Assembly: GCA_913056245.1 (NCBI GenBank)
Contig: CAJXME010000011.1
Span: 1-12,860 of the forward strand
Direction of reading: 5' to 3'
Source of the DNA: an uncultured Alphaproteobacteria bacterium
Lineage (GTDB): Bacteria > Pseudomonadota > Alphaproteobacteria > Puniceispirillales > UBA1172
DNA: 12,860 nt
The translations under genes and the position numbers were made by a program. This document shows, in pieces, positions 6,874-12,860 of this stretch. How positions within the stretch are numbered: the stretch's first letter is position 1; each line of letters opens with the position of its first letter. Under the pieces are notes generated by a model. That model was not told the DNA's origin. It was given only the letters and a program-made list of their open reading frames with translations, and made no database searches.

Positions 6874-7518
6874 ATGAAAATTCCCCAAAACATATCTCGG
6901 CGAAATTGGATGCTTTCGGCCCTGTCCTTCTTAGGGACATGGATGGCCAGCCCTGTTCTGGCTCAAATCAAATATCGCCCTGTGCGCAGCCAATATATTG
7001 CCGCCCTTGCGCCAGCGGATGCCACTTCAGGCACAGGCGCGGAAACTTGGGGGTTTTGGCGCGTTGATCCCGGCCCAATTGGCGTTTGGCTTCATTTGTA
7101 TAAAGTTTTGCGCAAAGCCGGCAATATCGCGCCCGCGGGGTGGCGCTTTGACATTGATGATTGGTGGCTTGATGAAAACGGCCTGATCATGAAAGCACCA
7201 GAATTTCCCATTCCGCCGGGGAAATATTTGGTCACCAATGGCGAAGATCAGGCAGCGATGCTCACGATTGAAGAGCCTGACCAAGATGGCAAGCAAAACT
7301 GGTCGCTTAACGATGGCAAGACAATCGGCAACGTCACCCATGGGCCTTGCCGATCAGCACGCTACACCCCCATCGGGGCGAGCGGCACGTGCACACCAGA
7401 AAACGCCGATCAATCGATCTTTCCGCTCAAACTTGGGGAAACCCTGCCGCCCGTGACTGATTGCAATCGCAAAATCTACGCGGTGCTGATTGTCTTTGGC
7501 TACCCCGTGGAAGGCTAG
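6874..7518 (+). CDS. Exported protein of unknown function with twin-arginine-like signal peptide
   Basis: I do not recognise a family for this 214-aa protein. The N-terminus looks like a twin-arginine (Tat) signal: SRRNWM (8-13), an uncharged hydrophobic core (13-26) and probable cleavage at VLA|Q (30/31). The Tat consensus is SRRxFLK, so the match is partial and Sec export is possible. The mature part has no further membrane segment. It is rich in Trp, Gly and Pro, with WGFWRVDPGP (59-68), FDIDDWWLDE (92-101) and FPIPPGKYLV (111-120), a pattern suggesting a compact beta-rich domain. Cys159, Cys173 and Cys197 could allow a disulphide or metal site. The ATG at 6874 has no clear ribosome site but begins the signal peptide. 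The gene converges with the FGE-like gene, four bases apart. It is probably a real gene, given its base composition and signal. Confidence 0.75.
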   Translation: MKIPQNISRRNWMLSALSFLGTWMASPVLAQIKYRPVRSQYIAALAPADATSGTGAETWGFWRVDPGPIGVWLHLYKVLRKAGNIAPAGWRFDIDDWWLDENGLIMKAPEFPIPPGKYLVTNGEDQAAMLTIEEPDQDGKQNWSLNDGKTIGNVTHGPCRSARYTPIGASGTCTPENADQSIFPLKLGETLPPVTDCNRKIYAVLIVFGYPVEG

Positions 7519-7522
7519 ACGA

Positions 7523-8242
7523 TCATAAGGTTTTGATGCATCGAAACCCGATATACACGACCGCCATATCACGTGGTTTTGTGGCGCCATAATCTGACGT
7601 CATCTGCGCCTCGCCGTACCACCATGATCCGCCCATGGTGGCTTGCGCGTGGCCATCGTCAAGGCTTGCCCATTCCCAAACATTAGCCCCCATATCAAAA
7701 AGGCCATTCACCCCCGCTTTGGTTGTGCCAACAAGAGCATGGCCAAAACCGCGGCTTAAATAAGATGAAAATTCTTTTTTGCCTACAGGATTGCCTTGTT
7801 CAGCACCGCAATCGCGCAGGCAATTGGCGCCGTCAGGTTTGTCACCCGTGGGATAGCGATAGGTTTTGCCCGTGATAAAGGGGGATGGTGGATCGACCCT
7901 CATTTCCGTGTAAGCGTATTTGATCCACTCTTGCTTGGTCGGCAAGCGTCCCCCCTTCCACGCACAAAAGGCTTGCGCTTCATCAAAAGTGATGTGAACA
8001 GCAGGTTCATCGGGATGGTTCGCGATGCCGTAAGGACGCCGCCAATTCCAATCAGGCTTGGTCACCCAGCCCGCCTCATAAACCATGCCGCCTTTTTGCT
8101 CACCTTGAGTGACATAGCCGGTCGCGTCGATAAATTCGGCAAACTCAGCAATTGAAACCTCGGTGGCGTCTATCTTTTCAAGAGGGTCAGCAAAAGCCAG
8201 ATGAACCCCCAAGAACAAGAAAAGATAGACCCCAAATTTCAT
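7523..8242 (-). CDS. Exported FGE/SUMF1-fold protein lacking the catalytic cysteines
   Basis: This 239-aa protein has a Sec signal peptide (hydrophobic 3-15, cleavage near AFA|D, 18/19) followed by a formylglycine-generating-enzyme (FGE-sulfatase) fold. Hallmarks are HPDEPAVHITFDEAQAFCAW (76-95), GGRLPTKQEW (97-106), GVNGLFDMGANVWEW (177-191), MGGSWW (203-208) and the final IGFRC (230-234). In true FGEs two copper-binding cysteines follow the GGS motif (GGSFxC...YC); here these positions are Tyr209 and Met214. It therefore should not make formylglycine. This fold is reused in proteins such as NirV and PvdO. Cys141 and Cys145 could form a disulphide. I chose the ATG at 8242 because it starts the signal peptide; a GTG at 8254 is in frame. 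It lies 24 bases downstream of acs on the same strand and may be co-transcribed. The fold is sure; the function is unknown. Confidence 0.88.
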   Translation of the reverse strand: MKFGVYLFLFLGVHLAFADPLEKIDATEVSIAEFAEFIDATGYVTQGEQKGGMVYEAGWVTKPDWNWRRPYGIANHPDEPAVHITFDEAQAFCAWKGGRLPTKQEWIKYAYTEMRVDPPSPFITGKTYRYPTGDKPDGANCLRDCGAEQGNPVGKKEFSSYLSRGFGHALVGTTKAGVNGLFDMGANVWEWASLDDGHAQATMGGSWWYGEAQMTSDYGATKPRDMAVVYIGFRCIKTL

Positions 8243-8266
8243 GGCTTTATCCACGAAGCCGATGGA

Positions 8267-10213
8267 TCACGACGCCTTGTTTTGGCGATTGGTGATCAGA
8301 TCATCGACCACCCCCGGATCGGCCAGCGTTGACGTATCCCCCAATTCCGCAAAGTCATCCGCCGCGACCTTACGCAAGATGCGCCGCATAATTTTGCCCG
8401 AACGCGTCTTCGGCAGGCCCGGCGCCCATTGCAACAGATCAGGCGTGGCGATGGGGCCAATTTCCTTGCGCACCCATTGCCGCAATTCCGCGCGCAATTC
8501 ATCGGAAGGCTCTTCGCCCATGACCAGCGTCACATAGGCATAGATGCCCTGACCTTTGATGTCATGGGGGTAGCCCACCACCGCGGCTTCGGCGACTTTT
8601 GGATGTGCCACCAGCGCGGATTCGACCTCAGCCGTGCCCATGCGGTGACCCGATACATTGATGACATCATCCACACGCCCGGTGATCCAGTAATAGCCAT
8701 CATCGTCACGGCGGCAGCCATCACCGGTGAAATAACGCCCGGGGAAGGTGGTGAAATAGGTTTGAATAAACCGCTCATGATCGCCATAAACCGTCCGCAT
8801 TTGCCCCGGCCATGAACGATTGATGCAAAGATTGCCATCGGCGGCGCCATCGATAATCTTGTTATCGCCATCCACCAATACGGGCTGAATGCCAAAGAAC
8901 GGCCGTGTCGCCGAGCCGGGCTTCGTCGCCGTGGCGCCGGGCAATGGCGTGATCATAATCCCGCCGGTTTCCGTTTGCCACCATGTATCAACAATGGGGC
9001 AACGGCCTTCGCCCACCACATTATGATACCACATCCAGGCTTCAGGATTGATCGGCTCACCCACCGAGCCAAGAAGGCGTAAAGATGATCGATCGGTGGC
9101 GGTGACCGGCCCATCGCCTTCACGCATCAGCGCACGGATCGCCGTAGGAGCGGTGTAGAAAATATTGACCTTGTGCTTTTCCACCACTTGCCAGAAGCGG
9201 CTAGCATCGGGGTAAGTCGGCACGCCTTCAAACATCAATGTGGTGGCGCCATTCGCCAAAGGCCCATAGATAATATAGGAATGCCCTGTCACCCAGCCAA
9301 CATCGGCGGTGCACCAATAAATATCGCCATCATGATAATCAAACACATATTGATGGGTCATTGAGGCGTAAACCATATAGCCGCCGGTGGTGTGCATCAC
9401 GCCTTTCGGTTTGCCTGTTGATCCTGACGTGTAAAGGATGAAGAGCGGGTCTTCCGCGTTCATTTCTTCGGGGGGGCAATCGCTTGAGGCTTTTGCCATT
9501 TCGTCATGATACCAGAAATCGCGGCCATCAACCCAGTCGATATCCCCGCCGGTTCGCTTGATGACAATCGCGGTTTTGCACATGGGGGCATTGGCGAGCG
9601 CCGCGTCGGTATTGGCTTTGAGAGGGATGCTTTTACCGCCGCGTACGCCTTCATCGGCGGTGATGATCACCGAACTATCGCAATCGATAATCCGCCCCGC
9701 CAAGGCATCGGGGGAAAACCCGCCAAAGACCACGGAATGAATAGCGCCAATCCGCGCGGTGGCCAGCATCGCCACAGCAGCTTCGGGGATCATGGGCATA
9801 TAAATCGTCACGCGATCGCCTTTTTTGACGCCGCGGGCTTTCAGAACATTAGCAAATTTGCTCACCTCTTCGTGCAATTCCCGATAGGTGATGTGGCGGC
9901 TGTCGGTGGGTTCATCGCCTTCAAAGATAATCGCCGTCTGATCGCCGCGGGTTTCGAGATGACGGTCCAAGCAATTGGCGGCGGCGTTAAGCGTGCCATC
10001 TTCAAACCATTTGATGCTGAGGGTGCTGGCATCGTAAGACACATTTTCAACCTTGGTATAAGGCTTGATCCAATCTATCCGCTGGCCATGTTCGCGCCAA
10101 AAGGCATCCGTGTCATTGACCGATTGGTCATACATTTTTTCGTAACCCGCCTGATCAATAAGCGCGTGTTGAGCCGTTTCAGCACTGGGTGGAAATAGCG
10201 TTTGCTCGGACAT
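8267..10213 (-). CDS. acs: Acetyl-CoA synthetase, AMP-forming
   Basis: This cytoplasmic enzyme converts acetate, ATP and CoA to acetyl-CoA through acetyl-AMP. At 648 aa it is close to the 652 of E. coli Acs. It has the P-loop-like motif [11 protein letters not shown] (261-271), SVGEP (383-387), [10 protein letters not shown] (409-418), YFTGDG (494-499), the hinge [15 protein letters not shown] (512-526) and [11 protein letters not shown] (601-611). Lys607 is the residue usually acetylated to switch the enzyme off. Trp307, Thr309, Val384 and Trp412 match the acetate-pocket residues of Salmonella Acs with a constant offset of two, so acetate rather than propionate is the likely substrate. The frame is open to 10426, overlapping recX. 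I chose ATG 10213 because AAGGGG lies six bases upstream and family members begin there. It lies downstream of recX on the same strand. Confidence 0.97.
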   Translation of the reverse strand: MSEQTLFPPSAETAQHALIDQAGYEKMYDQSVNDTDAFWREHGQRIDWIKPYTKVENVSYDASTLSIKWFEDGTLNAAANCLDRHLETRGDQTAIIFEGDEPTDSRHITYRELHEEVSKFANVLKARGVKKGDRVTIYMPMIPEAAVAMLATARIGAIHSVVFGGFSPDALAGRIIDCDSSVIITADEGVRGGKSIPLKANTDAALANAPMCKTAIVIKRTGGDIDWVDGRDFWYHDEMAKASSDCPPEEMNAEDPLFILYTSGSTGKPKGVMHTTGGYMVYASMTHQYVFDYHDGDIYWCTADVGWVTGHSYIIYGPLANGATTLMFEGVPTYPDASRFWQVVEKHKVNIFYTAPTAIRALMREGDGPVTATDRSSLRLLGSVGEPINPEAWMWYHNVVGEGRCPIVDTWWQTETGGIMITPLPGATATKPGSATRPFFGIQPVLVDGDNKIIDGAADGNLCINRSWPGQMRTVYGDHERFIQTYFTTFPGRYFTGDGCRRDDDGYYWITGRVDDVINVSGHRMGTAEVESALVAHPKVAEAAVVGYPHDIKGQGIYAYVTLVMGEEPSDELRAELRQWVRKEIGPIATPDLLQWAPGLPKTRSGKIMRRILRKVAADDFAELGDTSTLADPGVVDDLITNRQNKAS

Positions 10214-10219
10214 AATCTT

Positions 10220-10225
10220 CCCCTT
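10220..10225 (-). promoter_or_regulatory. Ribosome binding site deciding the acs start
   Basis: AAGGGG on the minus strand lies six bases before the ATG at 10213. It selects this start over the 71 codons of upstream open frame, which would overlap the end of recX. Confidence 0.75.
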
Positions 10226-10262
10226 CATCATCAACATAAAATCATTTGGCTGATCTTTGCCT

Positions 10263-10291
10263 AGTGTAACAATCTGCCGGTGATTTTCCAG
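10263..10291 (-). promoter_or_regulatory. Weak candidate promoter of acs
   Basis: In the 112 bases between recX and acs the minus strand has CTGGAA (10291-10286), a 17-base spacer and TACACT (10268-10263). Both hexamers are weak matches to the sigma70 consensus. Transcription would start about 45 bases before the acs ATG. Readthrough from recX is an alternative. Confidence 0.22.
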
Positions 10292-10325
10292 TCTCTTCTC
10301 ACGCTTGATTTGATCGCGAAACCGA

Positions 10326-10895
10326 TTAATCGAAATAACCGACCTCAAAGAGATGTTCGGCGGCGGCGCTATCGTCCAGCGCCATGATAATACCCACGGT
10401 TTTGGCGCTAAACCCTGCCCGCGCAAGGCTCGCGTAATGGCGGTCTCGCCAGCCGTCTTTCATCTCCATCTGGCCAATTGGTGGTTTTCGGTAAGGGCCA
10501 AGGCGACGTTTTCGGGCATAGATCAACGCGGCTTGCACTTCGGGGTCATGGTCTTGATCGTCATCATGGCGATCAATGGCGGCATCGATCAGATTAGCGT
10601 CCACTCCGCGTTCGTATAATTTGCGTTTGATCTGGAGGCGCGATGAGCCGCCGCGGCGGAGCGATGCTGTTTTTTGTTCCGCAAAGACCTGATCATTAAC
10701 ATAGCCTTTGGCGCGGCAATCTTCGACCATTTTATCGATCAGCGCGGCCATGCGCGCTGGCTCTTCTTCCGCCATTTTACGCTGGGCAAACCGCCCCAAG
10801 ACCTGCCGCAATCGCGCTTCGGTGGAGGCGTATCGCCCAAGATAATGGAGCGCCTTATTTTCCAGACGTTTTAAGATGGCATCATCACTTCGCAT
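10326..10895 (-). CDS. recX: Regulatory protein RecX
   Basis: RecX binds the RecA filament and modulates its activity during recombination and the SOS response. This copy has 189 aa and is all-helical, with three recognisable repeats. The first is [19 protein letters not shown] (15-33), the second [20 protein letters not shown] (64-83) followed by [15 protein letters not shown] (85-99), and the third [15 protein letters not shown] (122-136) with [19 protein letters not shown] (153-171). The ATG at 10895 has only AGG eight bases upstream. In many bacteria recX follows recA; here it is separate, upstream of acs and divergent from an ABC-2 permease. I see no GTTC-N7-GTTC SOS box, the alphaproteobacterial type, in front of it. 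The family assignment is secure. Confidence 0.93.
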   Translation of the reverse strand: MRSDDAILKRLENKALHYLGRYASTEARLRQVLGRFAQRKMAEEEPARMAALIDKMVEDCRAKGYVNDQVFAEQKTASLRRGGSSRLQIKRKLYERGVDANLIDAAIDRHDDDQDHDPEVQAALIYARKRRLGPYRKPPIGQMEMKDGWRDRHYASLARAGFSAKTVGIIMALDDSAAAEHLFEVGYFD

Positions 10896-10971
10896 GAATA
10901 AAGCCTAGCATAATCCCCCGCGCTGAGGCTATGGCGATGATGCCGTCAATCACGGATCATGAGGCTTAATC

Positions 10972-11000
10972 TTGCGGCGCGGCGTGTTTCGCCTTATGGT
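10972..11000 (+). promoter_or_regulatory. Candidate promoter of the ABC-2 permease-dcd operon
   Basis: TTGCGG (10972-10977) and TATGGT (10995-11000) are 17 bases apart. Transcription would begin near 11007, inside the upstream extension of the permease frame and about 24 bases before the ATG at 11031. This favours the shorter permease. Confidence 0.33.
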
Positions 11001-11030
11001 GCAAACACATTTATCATCGATAGTGATCTT

Positions 11031-11825
11031 ATGCCCCTGCGCCCCATTCAAATCGGCCTGATCAACACCATTGGCACCTGGACCTTATACCAGCGTGAGG
11101 TCATGCGCTTTGTCAAAATTCTTGGCCAGACCGTCGCCGCGCCGATGACCACAGCCGTCTTGTTTATGGCGGTTTTTGCCGTGGCGGTTGGCGACCGGAT
11201 GCTCGATGGGTCTGATCTGTCTTATGTCGTGTTTTTAGGCCCTGGCCTTGTGATGATGGCGGTGTTGCAAAACGCTTTTGCCAACACCTCAACCTCGATG
11301 GTGATCGGCAAAGTCCAAGGCAATATCGTCGATATTATCATGCCGCCGTTAAGCCCCTTGGAAGTCATGGTGGCGATGGTGGCCGCTGGTGTGACGCGTG
11401 GGTTGATGGTGGCGGTGATCACCGCCGCGACCCTCGCCGTCTTAGGGTCAGCGGGCTGGCCGGTACATCCTGTCTTAGCGGTTGTCTTTTTGATTTTAGG
11501 CGCAACCGCCATGGCGCTCGCAGGGTTATTGACCGGTATTTGGGCAGATAAATTTGATAATCTGGCGACCATCACCAATTTTATCGTTCAGCCGATGGTA
11601 TTTTTATCTGGAACTTTTTACGCCGTTGATCAATTGCCCCCGCCCTTTGATCAGATCGCCCTTTACAATCCGGTTTTCCACATGATTGATGGCTATCGTT
11701 ACGCGGTGATCGGCTCGGCGTCCTTCCCACCCTTTTACGCCGCGATGATTTTATTGGGCATTTGCCTTATCCTTGGTGTAATTTGTTGGCTTGTGTTGAA
11801 AAAAGGGTACAAATTGAAGGCATGA
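11031..11825 (+). CDS. ABC-2 type export permease (YadH-like)
   Basis: This integral-membrane subunit of a probable ABC exporter has 264 aa. The N-terminus has an amphipathic helix, INTIGTWTLYQREVMRF (11-27), as in YadH/NodJ-type permeases. Six membrane segments lie near 34-54, 66-84, 113-135, 147-169, 181-197 and 236-256. The family hallmark is FLSGTFYAVDQLPPPF (191-206) followed by NPVFHMIDGYRYAVIG (213-228). The frame is open to an ATG at 10959. I prefer 11031 because homologues start about ten residues before the amphipathic helix and a candidate promoter lies in the extension; neither start has a good ribosome site. No ATP-binding partner (YadG type) is encoded in the window. The stop codon overlaps the start of the dCTP deaminase gene (ATGA 11822-11825). 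The substrate is unknown; the family is secure. Confidence 0.9.
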   Translation: MPLRPIQIGLINTIGTWTLYQREVMRFVKILGQTVAAPMTTAVLFMAVFAVAVGDRMLDGSDLSYVVFLGPGLVMMAVLQNAFANTSTSMVIGKVQGNIVDIIMPPLSPLEVMVAMVAAGVTRGLMVAVITAATLAVLGSAGWPVHPVLAVVFLILGATAMALAGLLTGIWADKFDNLATITNFIVQPMVFLSGTFYAVDQLPPPFDQIALYNPVFHMIDGYRYAVIGSASFPPFYAAMILLGICLILGVICWLVLKKGYKLKA

Positions 11826-12860
11826 TGACTGAAACCGCTTCATCCATCCCCCCATTTGCCAATGGCATTTTATCCAGCAAGCAGATTGCCCAAGCGATTG
11901 ATCATGGGGTGATCCGATTGGCATCGCCTTGCGCGGATGGTCAAATTCAACCGGCGAGTTTGGATTTGCGGCTCGGCAAGCGGGTTTGGCGGGTGCGCGC
12001 GTCTTTTCTGCCGGGGCAAGGCGTCATGGTGGCGGAAAAACTCAAGACCATCGCTATGCATGAAATTGACCTCACCCAAGGCGCGGTTCTGGAAAAAGGC
12101 TGCGTTTATGTGGCTGAACTCGAAGAAAGCCTGAACCTGCCCGAAGGCTTGTCCGGCTTTGCCAATCCCAAAAGCTCCACAGGGCGGCTCGATGTTTTCA
12201 CCCGCATGATCACCGATGGCGCGACGGAATTTGAAAGCGCGGCGGCGGGGTATTCTGGCCCTCTTTATGCGGAAATTTCGCCTCGAACCTTTTCGATTTT
12301 AGCGCGGCGCGGCTCACGGCTGTCGCAGATACGCTTTCGTCAGGGGGCATCGCGCGTCGATGATGCGGATATGAAGCGGCTGCAAGATGAAATTGGCCTT
12401 GTCCATGGCGGCGGGCTGAATGGCGCCGATATTCGTGATGGCGTGCCGCTTAGCGTTGATCTCTCTGGGCAAGCCAATCCTGATTTGCCGGGGCTGATCG
12501 GCTGGCGCGCCCGCAAGCACGCCGGCATGATCGATGTCGACCGCCCCAAAACTTACCCCGTGGCGTCTTTTTGGGAAAAGGTCACCACCGCAGATTTGAG
12601 CGGCGGCGGCTTGGTGCTGAACCCCGATGAGTTTTACATTTTGGTCAGCCGTGAATGCGTCACCGTGCCGGAAAATTACGCCGCGGAAATGAGCGCCTAT
12701 GATACGCGCGTCGGTGAATTCCGCGCCCATTACGCGGGCTTCTTTGACCCCGGCTTTGGCATGGCTAAATTAGGGGCGGCGACCACACGGGCGGTGCTTG
12801 AGGTGCGCTCCCATGATGTGCCGTTCCTGATCGAAGAAGGGCAAACGGTCTGCAGCTTGG
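11822..12860 (+). CDS. dcd: 2'-deoxycytidine 5'-triphosphate deaminase, two-domain form (3' end missing)
   Basis: This enzyme deaminates dCTP to dUTP, the precursor for thymidylate synthesis. It has 346 complete codons in the window and runs off the right edge, probably some 15-25 residues short of the end. It is about twice the size of E. coli Dcd (193 aa) and appears to hold two Dcd/dUTPase-like halves. The first has IQPASLDLRLG (42-52), NPKSSTGRLDVF (115-126) and GYSGPLYAEI (143-152). The second has MSAYDTRVGEFRAHYAG (290-306), FFDPGFG (307-313), AVLEV (324-328) and the edge strand EEGQTVCSL (338-346). The start overlaps the permease stop (ATGA); a second Met follows at codon 2. This long form is typical of Alphaproteobacteria. 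Which half carries the active site I cannot settle by eye. Confidence 0.93.
   Translation, partial: MMTETASSIPPFANGILSSKQIAQAIDHGVIRLASPCADGQIQPASLDLRLGKRVWRVRASFLPGQGVMVAEKLKTIAMHEIDLTQGAVLEKGCVYVAELEESLNLPEGLSGFANPKSSTGRLDVFTRMITDGATEFESAAAGYSGPLYAEISPRTFSILARRGSRLSQIRFRQGASRVDDADMKRLQDEIGLVHGGGLNGADIRDGVPLSVDLSGQANPDLPGLIGWRARKHAGMIDVDRPKTYPVASFWEKVTTADLSGGGLVLNPDEFYILVSRECVTVPENYAAEMSAYDTRVGEFRAHYAGFFDPGFGMAKLGAATTRAVLEVRSHDVPFLIEEGQTVCSL

Noticed and set aside
9506..10198. Open frame of 230 codons on the plus strand, opposite acs
   Set aside because: It lies entirely antisense to the well-supported acs gene, has no recognisable domain, and reflects codon bias of the real gene.
10214..10426. 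71-codon N-terminal extension of acs overlapping recX
   Set aside because: A strong AAGGGG site six bases before ATG 10213 and the normal family length mark the later start.
10942..10947. Minus-strand TTGACG as a -35 element for recX
   Set aside because: It is a good -35 match, but no acceptable -10 occurs 16-19 bases downstream, so I do not call a promoter.

Overview
The window looks like chromosomal DNA from an alphaproteobacterium of moderate GC content. The main evidence is at the right end, a dCTP deaminase of about 360 residues built from two Dcd-like halves, a form typical of Alphaproteobacteria. The stand-alone RecX, the AMP-forming acetyl-CoA synthetase and the soluble (non-lipoprotein) periplasmic binding protein fit a Gram-negative host. 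I cannot name a genus from the sequence.

Left part (1-6600, more AT-rich). The first 94 bases are the 3' end of a rightward gene whose tail resembles a Nif11-type leader domain. It converges on a complete leftward peptide-type ABC importer, transcribed in the order binding protein (5429-3885), two permeases (3827-2844, 2843-1935) and two ATPases (1938-961, 964-143). The last four genes abut or overlap by ATGA, which implies translational coupling. A perfect 13-bp hairpin separates the binding-protein gene from the first permease gene. A DMT/EamA transporter (5700-6593) is divergent from the importer. The space between them holds a candidate promoter and several dyads, including a perfect 18-bp palindrome just downstream of the proposed -10.

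Middle (6594-8266). After an AT-rich spacer of 280 bases with no convincing gene comes a rightward gene for an exported protein of unknown function with a twin-arginine-like signal. It ends four bases from a leftward gene for a Sec-exported protein with the formylglycine-generating-enzyme (FGE) fold, in which both catalytic cysteines are replaced. These two form the least understood and most interesting part of the window.

Right part (8267-12860, more GC-rich). Leftward genes encode acetyl-CoA synthetase (acs) and RecX. Divergent from recX is a YadH-like ABC-2 export permease without its own ATPase nearby, coupled by ATGA overlap to the dCTP deaminase gene (dcd), which runs off the right edge.

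Functionally the window combines nutrient uptake (peptides, possibly with an amino-acid or metabolite exporter), acetate activation, control of recombination, and pyrimidine deoxynucleotide supply. I found no mobile element, CRISPR array, rRNA or tRNA. I do not see a clear new multi-gene defence or biosynthetic system; the exported pair at 6874-8242 is the best candidate for something undescribed.
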